Under the pieces are notes generated by a model. It worked only from the letters and a program-made list of their open reading frames with translations, was not told the origin of the DNA and searched no databases. Shown here one piece after another: positions 1 through 7,220 of a DNA stretch of 12,398 nt. The number at the start of each line of letters is the position of its first letter. The first letter of the stretch is position 1. Source of the DNA: Methanobacteriota archaeon (GTDB taxonomy: Archaea; Halobacteriota; Methanomicrobia; Methanomicrobiales; Methanoculleaceae); assembly GCA_023457135.1 (NCBI GenBank), contig JAEWMO010000079.1, forward strand, positions 1-12,398, read 5' to 3'. The position numbers were made by a program, and so were the translations under genes.

Positions 1-2
1 GT

Positions 3-851
3 ATGGTGCTGGTGGGATGCCACGTCTCCATTGCCGGCTCGATCGACCTTGCGGTCGGGAGAGCCCTTGAACGGGGCTGCAACACGTTTCAGATCTTCTC
101 CCGGAACCCCCGGGGCTGGAAGGCGAAGGAACTCGACCCGGACGTGGCCGATGCGTTCCGGAAGGCGCTCGAAGCATCCGGTCTCGGCCCGGCCGTCGAC
201 CACATGCCCTACCTCCCGAACCTGGCCTCGCCCGATGACGAGATCTACGAGAAGTCGGTCGCTGCCCTCACCGATGAACTCCAGCGGTGCAGCCTTCTCG
301 GAATACCCTACCTCGTGACCCATCTCGGCCACCACCGTAGCGCCGGGACCGAAGCCGGTCAGGAGCGGGTGATTGCTGCGGTCGATCACGCGCTTGCCGC
401 GGACGGCGCGGACGGCGTGATGCTGCTCCTCGAAAACACCGCCGGAGAGAAGAACAGTGTCGGATCGACCCTTGCCGACCTCGGCAGGATCCTTGATGCG
501 ATCGATGCGAACGAGAGGGTCGGAGTCTGCTTCGACACCTGCCACGCCTTTGCCGCCGGCTACGATCTCCGGACCTCAGAGGGGGTGAACGCGGTATTCG
601 GGGAGTTCGATGAACGGATCGGTCTTGCCCGGCTGCGGGTCGTCCACCTCAACGACTGCAAGGGCGGTCTCGGGAGCGGGCTGGACCGGCACGAGCATAT
701 CGGGCTCGGGTCCATCGGGGAGGAGGGTTTCCGGCATATCCTCCGTCACCCGGTTATCAGGAGCCTCCCTCTCATCTGTGAGACGCCGGTCGACGGGCAG
801 CGGGATGACGGCGGCAATATTGCCAGAGTCCGTGAACTCGCCATGGCGTGA
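3..851 (+). CDS. nfo: Endonuclease IV (AP endonuclease)
   Basis: Deoxyribonuclease IV of the AP endonuclease family 2 (TIM-barrel fold). It cuts DNA 5' of abasic sites and removes 3'-blocking groups during base excision repair, using three Zn ions. At 282 residues it is full length for the family, and the start MVLVGCHVSIAGS fits the usual N-terminus. All nine metal ligands known from the E. coli enzyme can be placed: H67, H107, E144, D178, H181, H215, D228, H230 and E260, in motifs such as VDHMPY, LLLEN, FDTCHAF, VVHLND, DRHEH and ICETP. The window begins only 2 nt before the ATG, so the ribosome binding site, promoter and any upstream operon partner cannot be seen. The next gene on the strand is 270 bp away and functionally unrelated, so nfo is probably the last gene of its unit. 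Identification is firm. Confidence 0.96.
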   Translation: MVLVGCHVSIAGSIDLAVGRALERGCNTFQIFSRNPRGWKAKELDPDVADAFRKALEASGLGPAVDHMPYLPNLASPDDEIYEKSVAALTDELQRCSLLGIPYLVTHLGHHRSAGTEAGQERVIAAVDHALAADGADGVMLLLENTAGEKNSVGSTLADLGRILDAIDANERVGVCFDTCHAFAAGYDLRTSEGVNAVFGEFDERIGLARLRVVHLNDCKGGLGSGLDRHEHIGLGSIGEEGFRHILRHPVIRSLPLICETPVDGQRDDGGNIARVRELAMA

Positions 852-940
852 GGTGTTCTCAGGGCTCCGGCCCGGGTACTATTTTCTAATAATTATAATA
901 ATCAAAAACACCCTCGCCGGTGCACCGGATCCGTAAGGGA

Positions 941-953
941 TATATATTTATAT
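941..953 (+). promoter_or_regulatory. TATA-like box A, probable promoter of the PKD surface-protein gene
   Basis: TATATATTTATAT stands out in a GC-rich background and resembles archaeal TATA boxes bound by TBP. Initiation is normally about 25 nt downstream, so transcripts would start near 975-985 and carry an untranslated leader of about 140 nt before the ATG at 1122. A second AT-rich stretch at 879-909 is an alternative. No BRE was firmly assigned. Confidence 0.55.
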
Positions 954-1082
954 CTCTATCATGCCTCTCACGAACCCTTTATCCGGTGGGACCCGGTGAT
1001 TCTCCGGGCCCCTGCAGGGCCTCAGTTTGCACGCCGGTGGGGTTGGAGCACTGTCTCGATCCCGCCTGCTGGCACCATCGTG

Positions 1083-1105
1083 TGAGACGAAAGGGGGCGT
1101 TCTCA
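1083..1105 (+). promoter_or_regulatory. Leader hairpin just upstream of the ribosome binding site
   Basis: TGAGACG (1083-1089) can pair with CGTTCTCA (1098-1105) with one bulged T, leaving the loop AAAGGGGG. It ends 5 nt before the GGTGATC ribosome binding site at 1110-1116. It could affect translation of the downstream gene. This is seen by eye only; no folding energy was calculated. Confidence 0.3.
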
Positions 1106-1109
1106 TCGT

Positions 1110-1116
1110 GGTGATC
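1110..1116 (+). promoter_or_regulatory. Ribosome binding site GGTGATC
   Basis: GGTGATC matches the complement of the conserved archaeal 16S rRNA 3' end (GGAGGTGATC) and lies 5 nt before the ATG at 1122. It fixes this start: the frame is closed upstream by TGA at 1083-1085, and no other plausible start lies between. Confidence 0.75.
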
Positions 1117-1121
1117 ATGGA

Positions 1122-4100
1122 ATGGCTGAACATATAACGCTGATATTAGTCTGCACCGTCATTATTGCCGGACTGCTGGTCCCGCCCGTTCTTGCGGTCC
1201 CTGCTCCCGGCGATACGGTGCTTTTCTGCACCGCCGGCGGATCGCAGGAGCATCCCGATATCGACGGCAGCATGGTTGTCTGGGAAGACGGCCGGAACGG
1301 GAAGTACATCTACTACGCCACCGCTCCCGGTGGTGAAGGCATGAGGGTTACCACCGGGGGTTACCCCGGGCAGCAGGGAAGCCCGTCCGTCTCCGGGAAC
1401 CGTATCGTCTGGCAGGACGGGCGGGATGGCAGTCTGGCGATCTATATGTATTCGCCTTCAGGGGGCGAGAAGCAGATCAGCAGCGGGACGGGCGACCGGT
1501 GGATGCCTGTCGTCCACGGGGACCACGCTGTCTGGTACGAGATGCGGGAGGGGAAGGCCGGCATCTGTCTCTACAACTTCGGGACGGGCGAGGAGATCCA
1601 TCTTGACTGCTCGCCGGTGACCAAATGGAGGCCCGCTCTCTCGGATAGGTATGTAGTCTGGGAGGAGAGCAGCGGGGGCGGGGATATCTGGATATATGAT
1701 ATCGTCTCCGGGCAGGAGCAGCAGATCACCTGGAACGGTGCCCGTCAGGCATACCCCGCGATCTCCGGGAGCCGGATCGCCTGGGAGGACTACCGGAACG
1801 GGCTGCCTGATATCTATGTGTACGATCTTGGCGAGGGCCGTGAGTATCAGATCACCGACGACCCTGCCGAGCAGGTTTCACCGGCGATCGACGGGGATAT
1901 CATCGCCTGGGAGGATAAGCGGGGCGGTCTCTGGGATATTTACATGCGTGACCTTGACGCCGGGGAAGAGATGTCGGTCTGCACCGCCGCAAACGAGCAG
2001 CTCTTCCCCTCGGTCTCAGGGGACAGGATCGTCTGGCAGGATAAGCGGAACGGCGAATGGAAGATCTATCTCTTCACCTACACCGCTGGGGCACCCCCGG
2101 AGGCTGAGTTCTCTGCGGACCAGACCACGGGCATGGTCCCGCTCACCGTCCGGTTCACCGACCTCTCCACCGGCAATCCGGGGGAATGGGACTGGGATTT
2201 CGGTGACGGTAGTACGTCAAACGAGCAGAACCCGGTATACACCTACGAGAGCCCCGGCGAGTATACGGTCTCGCTCCGGGTGAACAGCCCGTTCGGCTCC
2301 GATACCGTCACAAAGACCGACTTCATCCAGGCAGCGCTGCCCCAACCGCCGAACACCGGGTTCTCTGCCGCACCGGTATCGGGCGGTGCGCCTCTCGTCG
2401 TGCGGTTCACCGACGAATCGACGAACAACCCCGATACCTGGCTCTGGGACTTCGGGGATGGAGACCTGTCCATCGAGCAGAACCCTGAGCACACCTACGC
2501 GGCGGTGGGCGTCTACAGCGTCAGCCTGACCGCCGGCAACACGGCGGGCAGCACGGAGCTAACAAAGCCCGACTACATCACCGTCCTCGAGCCCCCGACA
2601 GCCTCGTTCCAGGCCGACGTCCGGAACGGGGCCGCACCGCTCACCGTCCGGTTCACCGACATTTCGACAGGAGAGATCGAGGCCTGGTCCTGGCGTTTCG
2701 GTGACGGCGGGACCTCATCCGCGCAGAATCCGGAGCATACCTACCTTGCCGCCGGCACCTACGCCGTCACGCTTGAGGTCGAGGGCCCGGCCGGCAGCGA
2801 TGCCGAGACAAAGAGCGGCTATATTGTCGTGATTGAGCGGCCGGTTGCTGCATTCACCGCGAATAAGGCGATCGGGGTCGCCCCACTCACGGTCAGGTTT
2901 ATGGATGCCTCGACCGGGGACCCGGCATTCTGGTTCTGGAATTTCGGGGATGGCGGGACCTCATCCGGGCAGAACCCGGAGCACGTCTACGCGAATCCCG
3001 GGAACTATACCGTCTCCCTGACCGTGAAAAACGATGCGGGAGAGGACACAATGGTCAGGACCGGTTACATCTCGGTCTTTGAGCCCCTCGTCGCCGCCTT
3101 CGAGGCGAACGCGACGGCAGGCACGGTCCCACTCACCGTCCGGTTCAGCGACCGTTCTGCGGGCAGCATCGAATCGTGGTCGTGGACATTCGGTGACGGC
3201 AGTTCGTCGAGCGACAGGAACCCGGTTCACACCTACCACAGCGCGGGGACTTATACCGTCAGGCTCACCGTCTCGAACGGGTTTGACAGCGACACCCGGG
3301 AGATGACGGGGTATATCACAGCCGCCGCGCCGCCGGCGGCCGGGTTCTCCGCGAACGTGACCCGGGGCAGGGCCCCTCTTGCGGTCCTGTTTGAGGACGC
3401 CTCGACCGGGGGCCCGCTATCGTGGTCGTGGAGTTTTGGTGACGGAGGCTCGTCGGCGGCGAGGAGCCCCGTTCACGTGTATCAGACTCCCGGCACCTAC
3501 ACCGTCTCCCTGACCGTGGCAAACGGTGCGGGGGAGAACACGATGGTCCGGACCGATTATGTCACGGCCGGCGATCTCCTCGTCGCCGGGTTCACCGCCA
3601 ACGTGACCGCCGGGGCCGCGCCGCTCGCGGTCCGATTTGAGGATGCCTCGACCGGAGATCCGGCGTCCTGGTCCTGGGATTTCGGCGACGGCAGGACCTC
3701 CACCGTGCCCGACCCGGTCCATGTATTCGAGAGCCCCGGGACCTATATCGTCAGCCTGACCGTCTCCGACGGCAGCAGCCACTCTACAAAATCCCTGCAG
3801 ATCCGTGCCATCGATCTGCCTGTTGCCGGGTTCAGCGCCGCTCCCCTCAACGGGACGGCGCCTCTCAAGGTCACGTTCACCGATGCCTCCACCGGGACGC
3901 CTTCTCTATGGCTCTGGAGTTTCGGCGACGGGACGACCTCGACCGACCGTCAGCCTTCGCATACCTATGCGGCCGCCGGGAACTACACCGTCAACCTGAC
4001 GGTTGAGAACGCGGCCGGAGTGAGTTCCGTGGTGAAGACCCGGTATATCTCCGTTCACCCTGCCCCGGCAACCCCGACCCCGACCGCGACTTCTGGATCG

Positions 4101-4838
4101 GGCGGTGGCGGTGGAGGCGGCGGTGGAGGCGGCGGCTGGGTAAGCCCCGGCTGGAACACGCCGAAACCTACCCCGACCCCGACCCCGACGCCCACCGTGA
4201 GCGCGACGCCGACCGCCGCCGTCCCCGGAACTGCCGAACCCGGTCGCCTGTCCCTCGGGGAGACCGGCCTCGTGAACCGGTTCGTCAGGGTCGGCTCACC
4301 CGACGGCATCGTGAGCATCGCCGTTGCCGAAGGTGTCAGGGCGGTGGATGCCGCCGGAGAGCCGCTTGCGGCAGTGTTCCTCGATGTCCTCGATCCGGTC
4401 GACGTGCCCCCGGTGCCGGGGGTGGGCGCGTATGCCTTTGCCGGGTATGCCTGCACTGCCGGGCCGGAGGGGGCCACCTTCTCGCCGCCGGTGACCCTGG
4501 CATTCAATCTCACGGAGGGGCAGTGGGACACCGTCTACGACGGCAAGAACGAAATTCTGGTGCAGTGCTACAACCGGTCTGCAGAGGCCTGGGAGGAGAT
4601 CCCTACCACTGTCCACCCGGAGACCCGGAGCGTCACGGCTGTTGTCTCGCACTTCAGTCTATACGCGCTCTTTGTCGAGGTCCCCGGAGGAGGTGCGGCG
4701 CAGGTTGTCGCGGCGGATACGCAGCGGCAGCCTGAGAGCACGGAAGACTCCCTGTACGCGCATCTCATCCCCGGCCTGCTTGCCCTCGTCATCGTGGGGG
4801 CGGGGGCGTACTTCTACTACCGGAGAGAGGAGTCCTGA
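1122..4838 (+). CDS. Large surface protein: seven-repeat propeller, eight PKD domains, C-terminal membrane anchor
   Basis: A 1238-residue envelope protein. Residues 1-25 form a signal peptide with a long hydrophobic core but no Lys or Arg in its n-region. Residues about 35-320 hold seven repeats with a core like 'PSVSGNRIVWQDGRDG..IYMY', as in TolB-like/WD40-like seven-bladed propellers. Residues about 322-977 hold eight PKD domains, each with a W-x-FGDG motif (F at 360, 444, 526, 608, 690, 772, 854 and 934). Then come a linker with twelve consecutive Gly (994-1005) and (Pro-Thr)5 (1016-1025), a β-rich domain (about 1037-1190) that includes 'SHFSLYALF', and a membrane helix (about 1215-1233) with the basic tail RREES. 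It has no PGF-CTERM motif, so it appears anchored by the helix itself. PKD proteins of methanogens are generally linked to cell-surface structure or adhesion; the ligand is unknown. The architecture is well supported, the function is not. Confidence 0.9.
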   Translation: MAEHITLILVCTVIIAGLLVPPVLAVPAPGDTVLFCTAGGSQEHPDIDGSMVVWEDGRNGKYIYYATAPGGEGMRVTTGGYPGQQGSPSVSGNRIVWQDGRDGSLAIYMYSPSGGEKQISSGTGDRWMPVVHGDHAVWYEMREGKAGICLYNFGTGEEIHLDCSPVTKWRPALSDRYVVWEESSGGGDIWIYDIVSGQEQQITWNGARQAYPAISGSRIAWEDYRNGLPDIYVYDLGEGREYQITDDPAEQVSPAIDGDIIAWEDKRGGLWDIYMRDLDAGEEMSVCTAANEQLFPSVSGDRIVWQDKRNGEWKIYLFTYTAGAPPEAEFSADQTTGMVPLTVRFTDLSTGNPGEWDWDFGDGSTSNEQNPVYTYESPGEYTVSLRVNSPFGSDTVTKTDFIQAALPQPPNTGFSAAPVSGGAPLVVRFTDESTNNPDTWLWDFGDGDLSIEQNPEHTYAAVGVYSVSLTAGNTAGSTELTKPDYITVLEPPTASFQADVRNGAAPLTVRFTDISTGEIEAWSWRFGDGGTSSAQNPEHTYLAAGTYAVTLEVEGPAGSDAETKSGYIVVIERPVAAFTANKAIGVAPLTVRFMDASTGDPAFWFWNFGDGGTSSGQNPEHVYANPGNYTVSLTVKNDAGEDTMVRTGYISVFEPLVAAFEANATAGTVPLTVRFSDRSAGSIESWSWTFGDGSSSSDRNPVHTYHSAGTYTVRLTVSNGFDSDTREMTGYITAAAPPAAGFSANVTRGRAPLAVLFEDASTGGPLSWSWSFGDGGSSAARSPVHVYQTPGTYTVSLTVANGAGENTMVRTDYVTAGDLLVAGFTANVTAGAAPLAVRFEDASTGDPASWSWDFGDGRTSTVPDPVHVFESPGTYIVSLTVSDGSSHSTKSLQIRAIDLPVAGFSAAPLNGTAPLKVTFTDASTGTPSLWLWSFGDGTTSTDRQPSHTYAAAGNYTVNLTVENAAGVSSVVKTRYISVHPAPATPTPTATSGSGGGGGGGGGGGGWVSPGWNTPKPTPTPTPTPTVSATPTAAVPGTAEPGRLSLGETGLVNRFVRVGSPDGIVSIAVAEGVRAVDAAGEPLAAVFLDVLDPVDVPPVPGVGAYAFAGYACTAGPEGATFSPPVTLAFNLTEGQWDTVYDGKNEILVQCYNRSAEAWEEIPTTVHPETRSVTAVVSHFSLYALFVEVPGGGAAQVVAADTQRQPESTEDSLYAHLIPGLLALVIVGAGAYFYYRREES
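1236..2080 (+). repeat. Seven propeller repeats in the PKD surface protein
   Basis: Seven units of about 45 residues share a core of the type P-x-(I/V)-x-G/D-x-x-(I/V)-(V/A)-W-x-(D/E) followed by an (I/C)-x-(L/I/M)-Y strand. Cores are VVWEDGRNG, IVWQDGRDG, AVWYEMREG, VVWEESSGG, IAWEDYRNG, IAWEDKRGG and IVWQDKRNG. Seven copies suit a closed seven-bladed propeller. Repeats 3 and 4 diverge most. Confidence 0.8.
2085..4055 (+). repeat. Tandem array of eight PKD-domain units (about 246 bp period)
   Basis: The Phe codons of the eight FGDG motifs start at 2199, 2451, 2697, 2943, 3189, 3435, 3681 and 3921, giving intervals of 252, 246, 246, 246, 246, 246 and 240 bp. Each unit runs from an 'A-x-F-x-A' strand through 'PL-x-V-x-F-x-D-x-S' and W-x-FGDG to a 'G-x-Y-x-V-x-L-x-V' strand. 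Unit 7 is two residues short and has lost the usual Y-I/V-x-V ending. Units 4-5 and 6-7 resemble each other as pairs, which suggests duplication of a two-domain block. Confidence 0.9.
4071..4196 (+). repeat. Low-complexity linker: CCGACC hexamers, twelve GGN codons, Pro-Thr repeats
   Basis: CCG-ACC hexamer units at about 4071-4085 (Thr-Pro), twelve consecutive glycine codons at 4101-4136 using GGC, GGT and GGA, and (Pro-Thr)5 at 4167-4196. It encodes a flexible, probably extended stalk between the PKD array and the membrane-proximal domain. All units are multiples of 3 bp, so slippage would change linker length without breaking the frame. Confidence 0.85.
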
Positions 4839-4857
4839 ACTGCCGCCCCTCCTGCTT

Positions 4858-4900
4858 AACAAAAACAGGGATGCGAGGACCGTTATCCTCGCATCTTTCT
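4858..4900. terminator. Hairpin shared by two convergent genes, probable bidirectional terminator
   Basis: GATGCGAGGA (4870-4879) and TCCTCGCATC (4886-4895) form a perfect 10-bp stem with a 6-nt loop. On the minus strand the stem is followed by CCCTGTTTTTGTT (4857-4869), a T-rich terminator-like tail; on the plus strand it is followed by TTTCTTCCC. The stop codon of the minus-strand gene (TAA, 4885-4883) lies in the loop and its last coding bases form one arm. The PKD gene stops at 4838. Archaeal termination depends mainly on T-rich tracts, so the hairpin's own role is inferred. Confidence 0.6.
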
Positions 4901-6097
4901 TCCCAGAAGCAGGAGCAGGAGCGCCGCTCCGGCACCGATCGCACCGAATCCCGGGGCTGCCCGGGTAGGCTCTTCAGTCTCTGCGAGGCCGGCAAGCCAG
5001 GCGGCGCTCGTCGTGGGTGAGAGATACCGGGTGCCCGCAAGGACATAGCCGTCAGGGGCGCTCTCTGCTGTATAGACACCGGTAGCGGGGAACGTCATGT
5101 TCCACCCGATGACGCCCTCGCCGTCGATCCCGAGCGCGAAGCCCTCGCCGCTCCTGATATCCGTGCCTGCAACCATATACCCGCCGGAAGGCCGCAGGGT
5201 GACGGCGTAGCCGGTGAGACCCTCCATGTTCCTGAGCCAGACTTCCTCGCCCTGTGAGTCGACAAGGCCGTACCAGTAGTTTCCTGAGTATACGAAGCCG
5301 CCCTCATCGGTCTCCTCGATATCGAAGATGACCGGTGCCTGGTAGTTCCTGTTCCAGAGCGTGTTGCCGTCGGCATCGAGGCGGGTGAGGAAGGCGTCCC
5401 CTATGTCGTTATTGAAGGGGGAACTCGTGCCCCCGATGACGTATCCGCCTTCGGTGGTCACGATTCCTGCGTTTGCCGCGGTTTCGGGGAACGTGCGGTT
5501 CCAGACTGGCGTGCCGTTGCCGTCGGTCTTTGTGATGATCGCTGTCGTGTCGCCTTCTGTTCCGGGTGGGTTCCAGAGCCATCCAACGGTGACGTAGCCT
5601 CCGTCAGGGGTCGGGCGGACTGCCGAGATCTTCTCGTCTGGCAGGGTCTGGCGCCACACCTCGTTCCCGTCGGCATCGGTCCTGATCAGGAACGAGGTGC
5701 CCTGGTAGGTGGGGGTCTCACCGGTCCAGTTCCTTGAGATGTTGTAGGCCCCGGCGATGTAGCCCCCGTCGGAGGTCTCTGCGACCGAGGCTGCGGCCAT
5801 GCCGGGGAGTCTCCTGGTCCAGACCTCGTTCCCCTGGCCGTCGGTCTTTACGAGCAGCAGGTCCTCCCTGCCACCCTCGACCTCGACGAGGGTTGAGCCG
5901 AGAGCGATGTAACCGCCGTCTGCGGTCGGTGCAACAGCATCGAACTTGTTGTTGTTCTCCGGTGAGAACGTTGCGTTCCAGGCGACCGCCGTGGCTGCCC
6001 CTGCTGTGGAGACAGCCACGGCCGACAGGATCACCGCGATGAGCAGTATCGCCGCGATCGGTCCCGGTAACCTGACGTATCGGTAACGTTTCGTCAT
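4883..6097 (-). CDS. Secreted seven-repeat protein with PGF-CTERM archaeosortase tail
   Basis: A 404-residue surface protein of unknown function. Residues 1-35 are a signal peptide with a basic n-region (MTKRYRYVRL) and a hydrophobic core ending in STAGAATA. Seven repeats of about 40-55 residues follow, each with a (D/E)GGY-like turn near residues 60, 110, 165, 216, 265, 304 and 349 and often a 'TDADGNEVW' strand, suggesting a β-propeller. The C-terminus has the three parts of a PGF-CTERM signal: APGFG (381-385), a hydrophobic stretch and the basic tail GRKMRG. In known cases archaeosortase A cuts near PGF and the protein is lipid-anchored. The frame stays open upstream to 6754, but that part is antisense to endA. 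Start 6097 is chosen because the signal peptide begins there and AGTGATC (6110-6104) lies 6 nt before it. Unlike its PKD neighbour it is predicted to be processed. Confidence 0.85.
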   Translation of the reverse strand: MTKRYRYVRLPGPIAAILLIAVILSAVAVSTAGAATAVAWNATFSPENNNKFDAVAPTADGGYIALGSTLVEVEGGREDLLLVKTDGQGNEVWTRRLPGMAAASVAETSDGGYIAGAYNISRNWTGETPTYQGTSFLIRTDADGNEVWRQTLPDEKISAVRPTPDGGYVTVGWLWNPPGTEGDTTAIITKTDGNGTPVWNRTFPETAANAGIVTTEGGYVIGGTSSPFNNDIGDAFLTRLDADGNTLWNRNYQAPVIFDIEETDEGGFVYSGNYWYGLVDSQGEEVWLRNMEGLTGYAVTLRPSGGYMVAGTDIRSGEGFALGIDGEGVIGWNMTFPATGVYTAESAPDGYVLAGTRYLSPTTSAAWLAGLAETEEPTRAAPGFGAIGAGAALLLLLLGRKMRG

Positions 6098-6199
6098 GGC
6101 ATCGATCACTGGTGAGGTGCGGACTGCAAAAAACGTAGTGGTTCGCCGGGGCTGTACCGGCAATCCCTTAATGAACGTGAACTCCCTATAGATCTGCAC
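6098..6199. promoter_or_regulatory. Divergent intergenic region between the PGF-CTERM gene and endA
   Basis: These 102 bp separate two divergent genes and should hold both promoters. On the plus strand CCCTTAATGAA (6165-6175) is a weak TATA-like candidate about 28 nt before the GTG at 6200; transcription would then begin close to the start codon, and no Shine-Dalgarno sequence precedes it. CCCTATAG at 6184-6191 is another AT-rich point. On the minus strand the only T-rich stretch is ACGTTTTTTGCA at 6135-6124, not a good TATA box. Promoter positions here are tentative. Confidence 0.35.
6104..6110 (-). promoter_or_regulatory. Ribosome binding site AGTGATC
   Basis: Read on the minus strand, AGTGATC lies 6 nt before the ATG at 6097. 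Its GTGATC core matches the anti-Shine-Dalgarno complement GGAGGTGATC. It supports 6097 as the start over the longer open frame that runs back to 6754. Confidence 0.55.
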
Positions 6200-7210
6200 G
6201 TGTTGGCGACATTCGACGGAACCTGGGTGCGTCTTAAGAGCGATGGACGCACGCTCTACGAGCAGGGCGGCTATGGAAGGCCGGAAGGGACCGGTCTCCG
6301 CCTCTCTCCCGAAGAGGCGCTCTACCTCATGGAACGCAACAAGATCGACGTCAAGGAGTTTGGCTTTGACACCCTGCTCGGTCTCTTTGCCGGCCAGCCG
6401 AACTTCGTCCGCAGGTACCTCGTCTACCGCGATATCCGCGAGCGGGGATACGTCGTCCAGCCCGGCCCGCATGACTTCCGCGTCTTCCGCCGCGGCCACA
6501 AGCCCGGGGTCGGAAAGTCGCAGTACCTTATACGGGTTCTCTCCGAGCGGGACCTCATCGACTTCGACCGGCTGAGCCAGGACGTGCTTGCCGCTGCGAA
6601 CATGCGCAAACAGTACCTCCTCGCGGTCGTGGACGACGAGGACGAACTGACCTACTACGAGGTGCGGGTGCAGGACCTCCCCGGCGTCGGGGAGCCGGCA
6701 GAGTGCGCAACAACCGTGCAGGCCTCTCTCTTCGGGACCTATGCGCTCGCTCACCTCTCTCCGGGAACCCCGCTCGAAGAGGACTGGTACGGCAAGCGGC
6801 TCGACTCAGAGCGGCTGCTCCTTCGCCCCGTCGAGTCGATCTACCTCATGCGCAAAAACTGCCTCTCGGTCACGCGGGATGGGGAGCCGATGACCGCAGA
6901 GCAGTTCCTCGGTGCGGCAGCAGAGAAAGACGTCGAGATCCGCGAAAAAGAGCGGGTCTTCTCCGATCTCCGGGGGAAGGGGTACATCCCGAGAACCGGC
7001 TACAAGTTCGGCCACCACTTCCGGGTCTACTCCGGGAAGAAGACCCACTCCGAGATGCTCGTCCACGCCGTTCCGTCGGGGACCTCCACCCCGATGAGCG
7101 TCGTCTCCCGCTCGGTCAGGCTTGCCCACAGCGTCAAAAAGAAGATGTTGTTTGCCTGCATATACAATACCGATATCAGGTACGTCGAATTTGCCCGAAT
7201 CAAACTGTGA
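6200..7210 (+). CDS. endA: tRNA-splicing endonuclease, duplicated (two-repeat) form
   Basis: Archaeal tRNA intron endonuclease, which cuts pre-tRNAs at bulge-helix-bulge structures. The 336 residues hold two related repeats, as in the homodimeric α2 form known from Archaeoglobus. The second (about 175-336) has the expected catalytic residues: Y277 in FRVY, H283 in THSEMLV and K314 in AHSVKKKML, with the same 31-residue His-Lys spacing I recall for M. jannaschii. The first (about 1-165) aligns (DFRVF, SQYLI, ANMRKQYLL) but has F96 and S107 in place of Tyr and His and keeps K137, so it is a structural pseudo-active unit. The start is GTG at 6200, with TTG at 6203 as alternative; no Shine-Dalgarno is seen, so translation may be leaderless. 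First gene of a probable endA-trpS-pheS-pheT operon; trpS begins 10 nt after its stop. Confidence 0.94.
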   Translation: MLATFDGTWVRLKSDGRTLYEQGGYGRPEGTGLRLSPEEALYLMERNKIDVKEFGFDTLLGLFAGQPNFVRRYLVYRDIRERGYVVQPGPHDFRVFRRGHKPGVGKSQYLIRVLSERDLIDFDRLSQDVLAAANMRKQYLLAVVDDEDELTYYEVRVQDLPGVGEPAECATTVQASLFGTYALAHLSPGTPLEEDWYGKRLDSERLLLRPVESIYLMRKNCLSVTRDGEPMTAEQFLGAAAEKDVEIREKERVFSDLRGKGYIPRTGYKFGHHFRVYSGKKTHSEMLVHAVPSGTSTPMSVVSRSVRLAHSVKKKMLFACIYNTDIRYVEFARIKL

Positions 7211-7220
7211 GCGTCAATCC

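Larger units (their letters stand above)
852..1121. other. Intergenic region between nfo and the PKD surface protein
   Basis: These 270 bp contain no convincing gene; the short open frames on both strands have no family character. An AT-rich tract at about 879-909 follows the nfo stop and contains T-rich and TAATAATTATAATAA-like sequence that could end nfo transcription or act as a promoter. A clearer TATA-like box lies at 941-953. The remaining roughly 140 bp are GC-rich with several inverted repeats: CCCGG/CCGGG, GGCCC-CTGCA-GGGCC at 1007-1021, and TGAGACG/CGTTCTCA at 1083-1105. They probably form the 5' leader of the gene at 1122. Confidence 0.6.

Noticed and set aside
948..1133. Short open frames on both strands between nfo and the PKD gene
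   Set aside because: About 60 codons each, no family character, and they cover the probable promoter and leader.
2085..4055. The 246-bp periodic array considered as a possible CRISPR or satellite repeat
   Set aside because: The period matches an 82-residue PKD domain in an intact reading frame, and the units differ in sequence, so it is a protein repeat.
6098..6754. Open-frame extension of the minus-strand PGF-CTERM gene back to 6754
   Set aside because: The extra 219 residues are antisense to endA, and a good signal peptide with a ribosome binding site begins at 6097.
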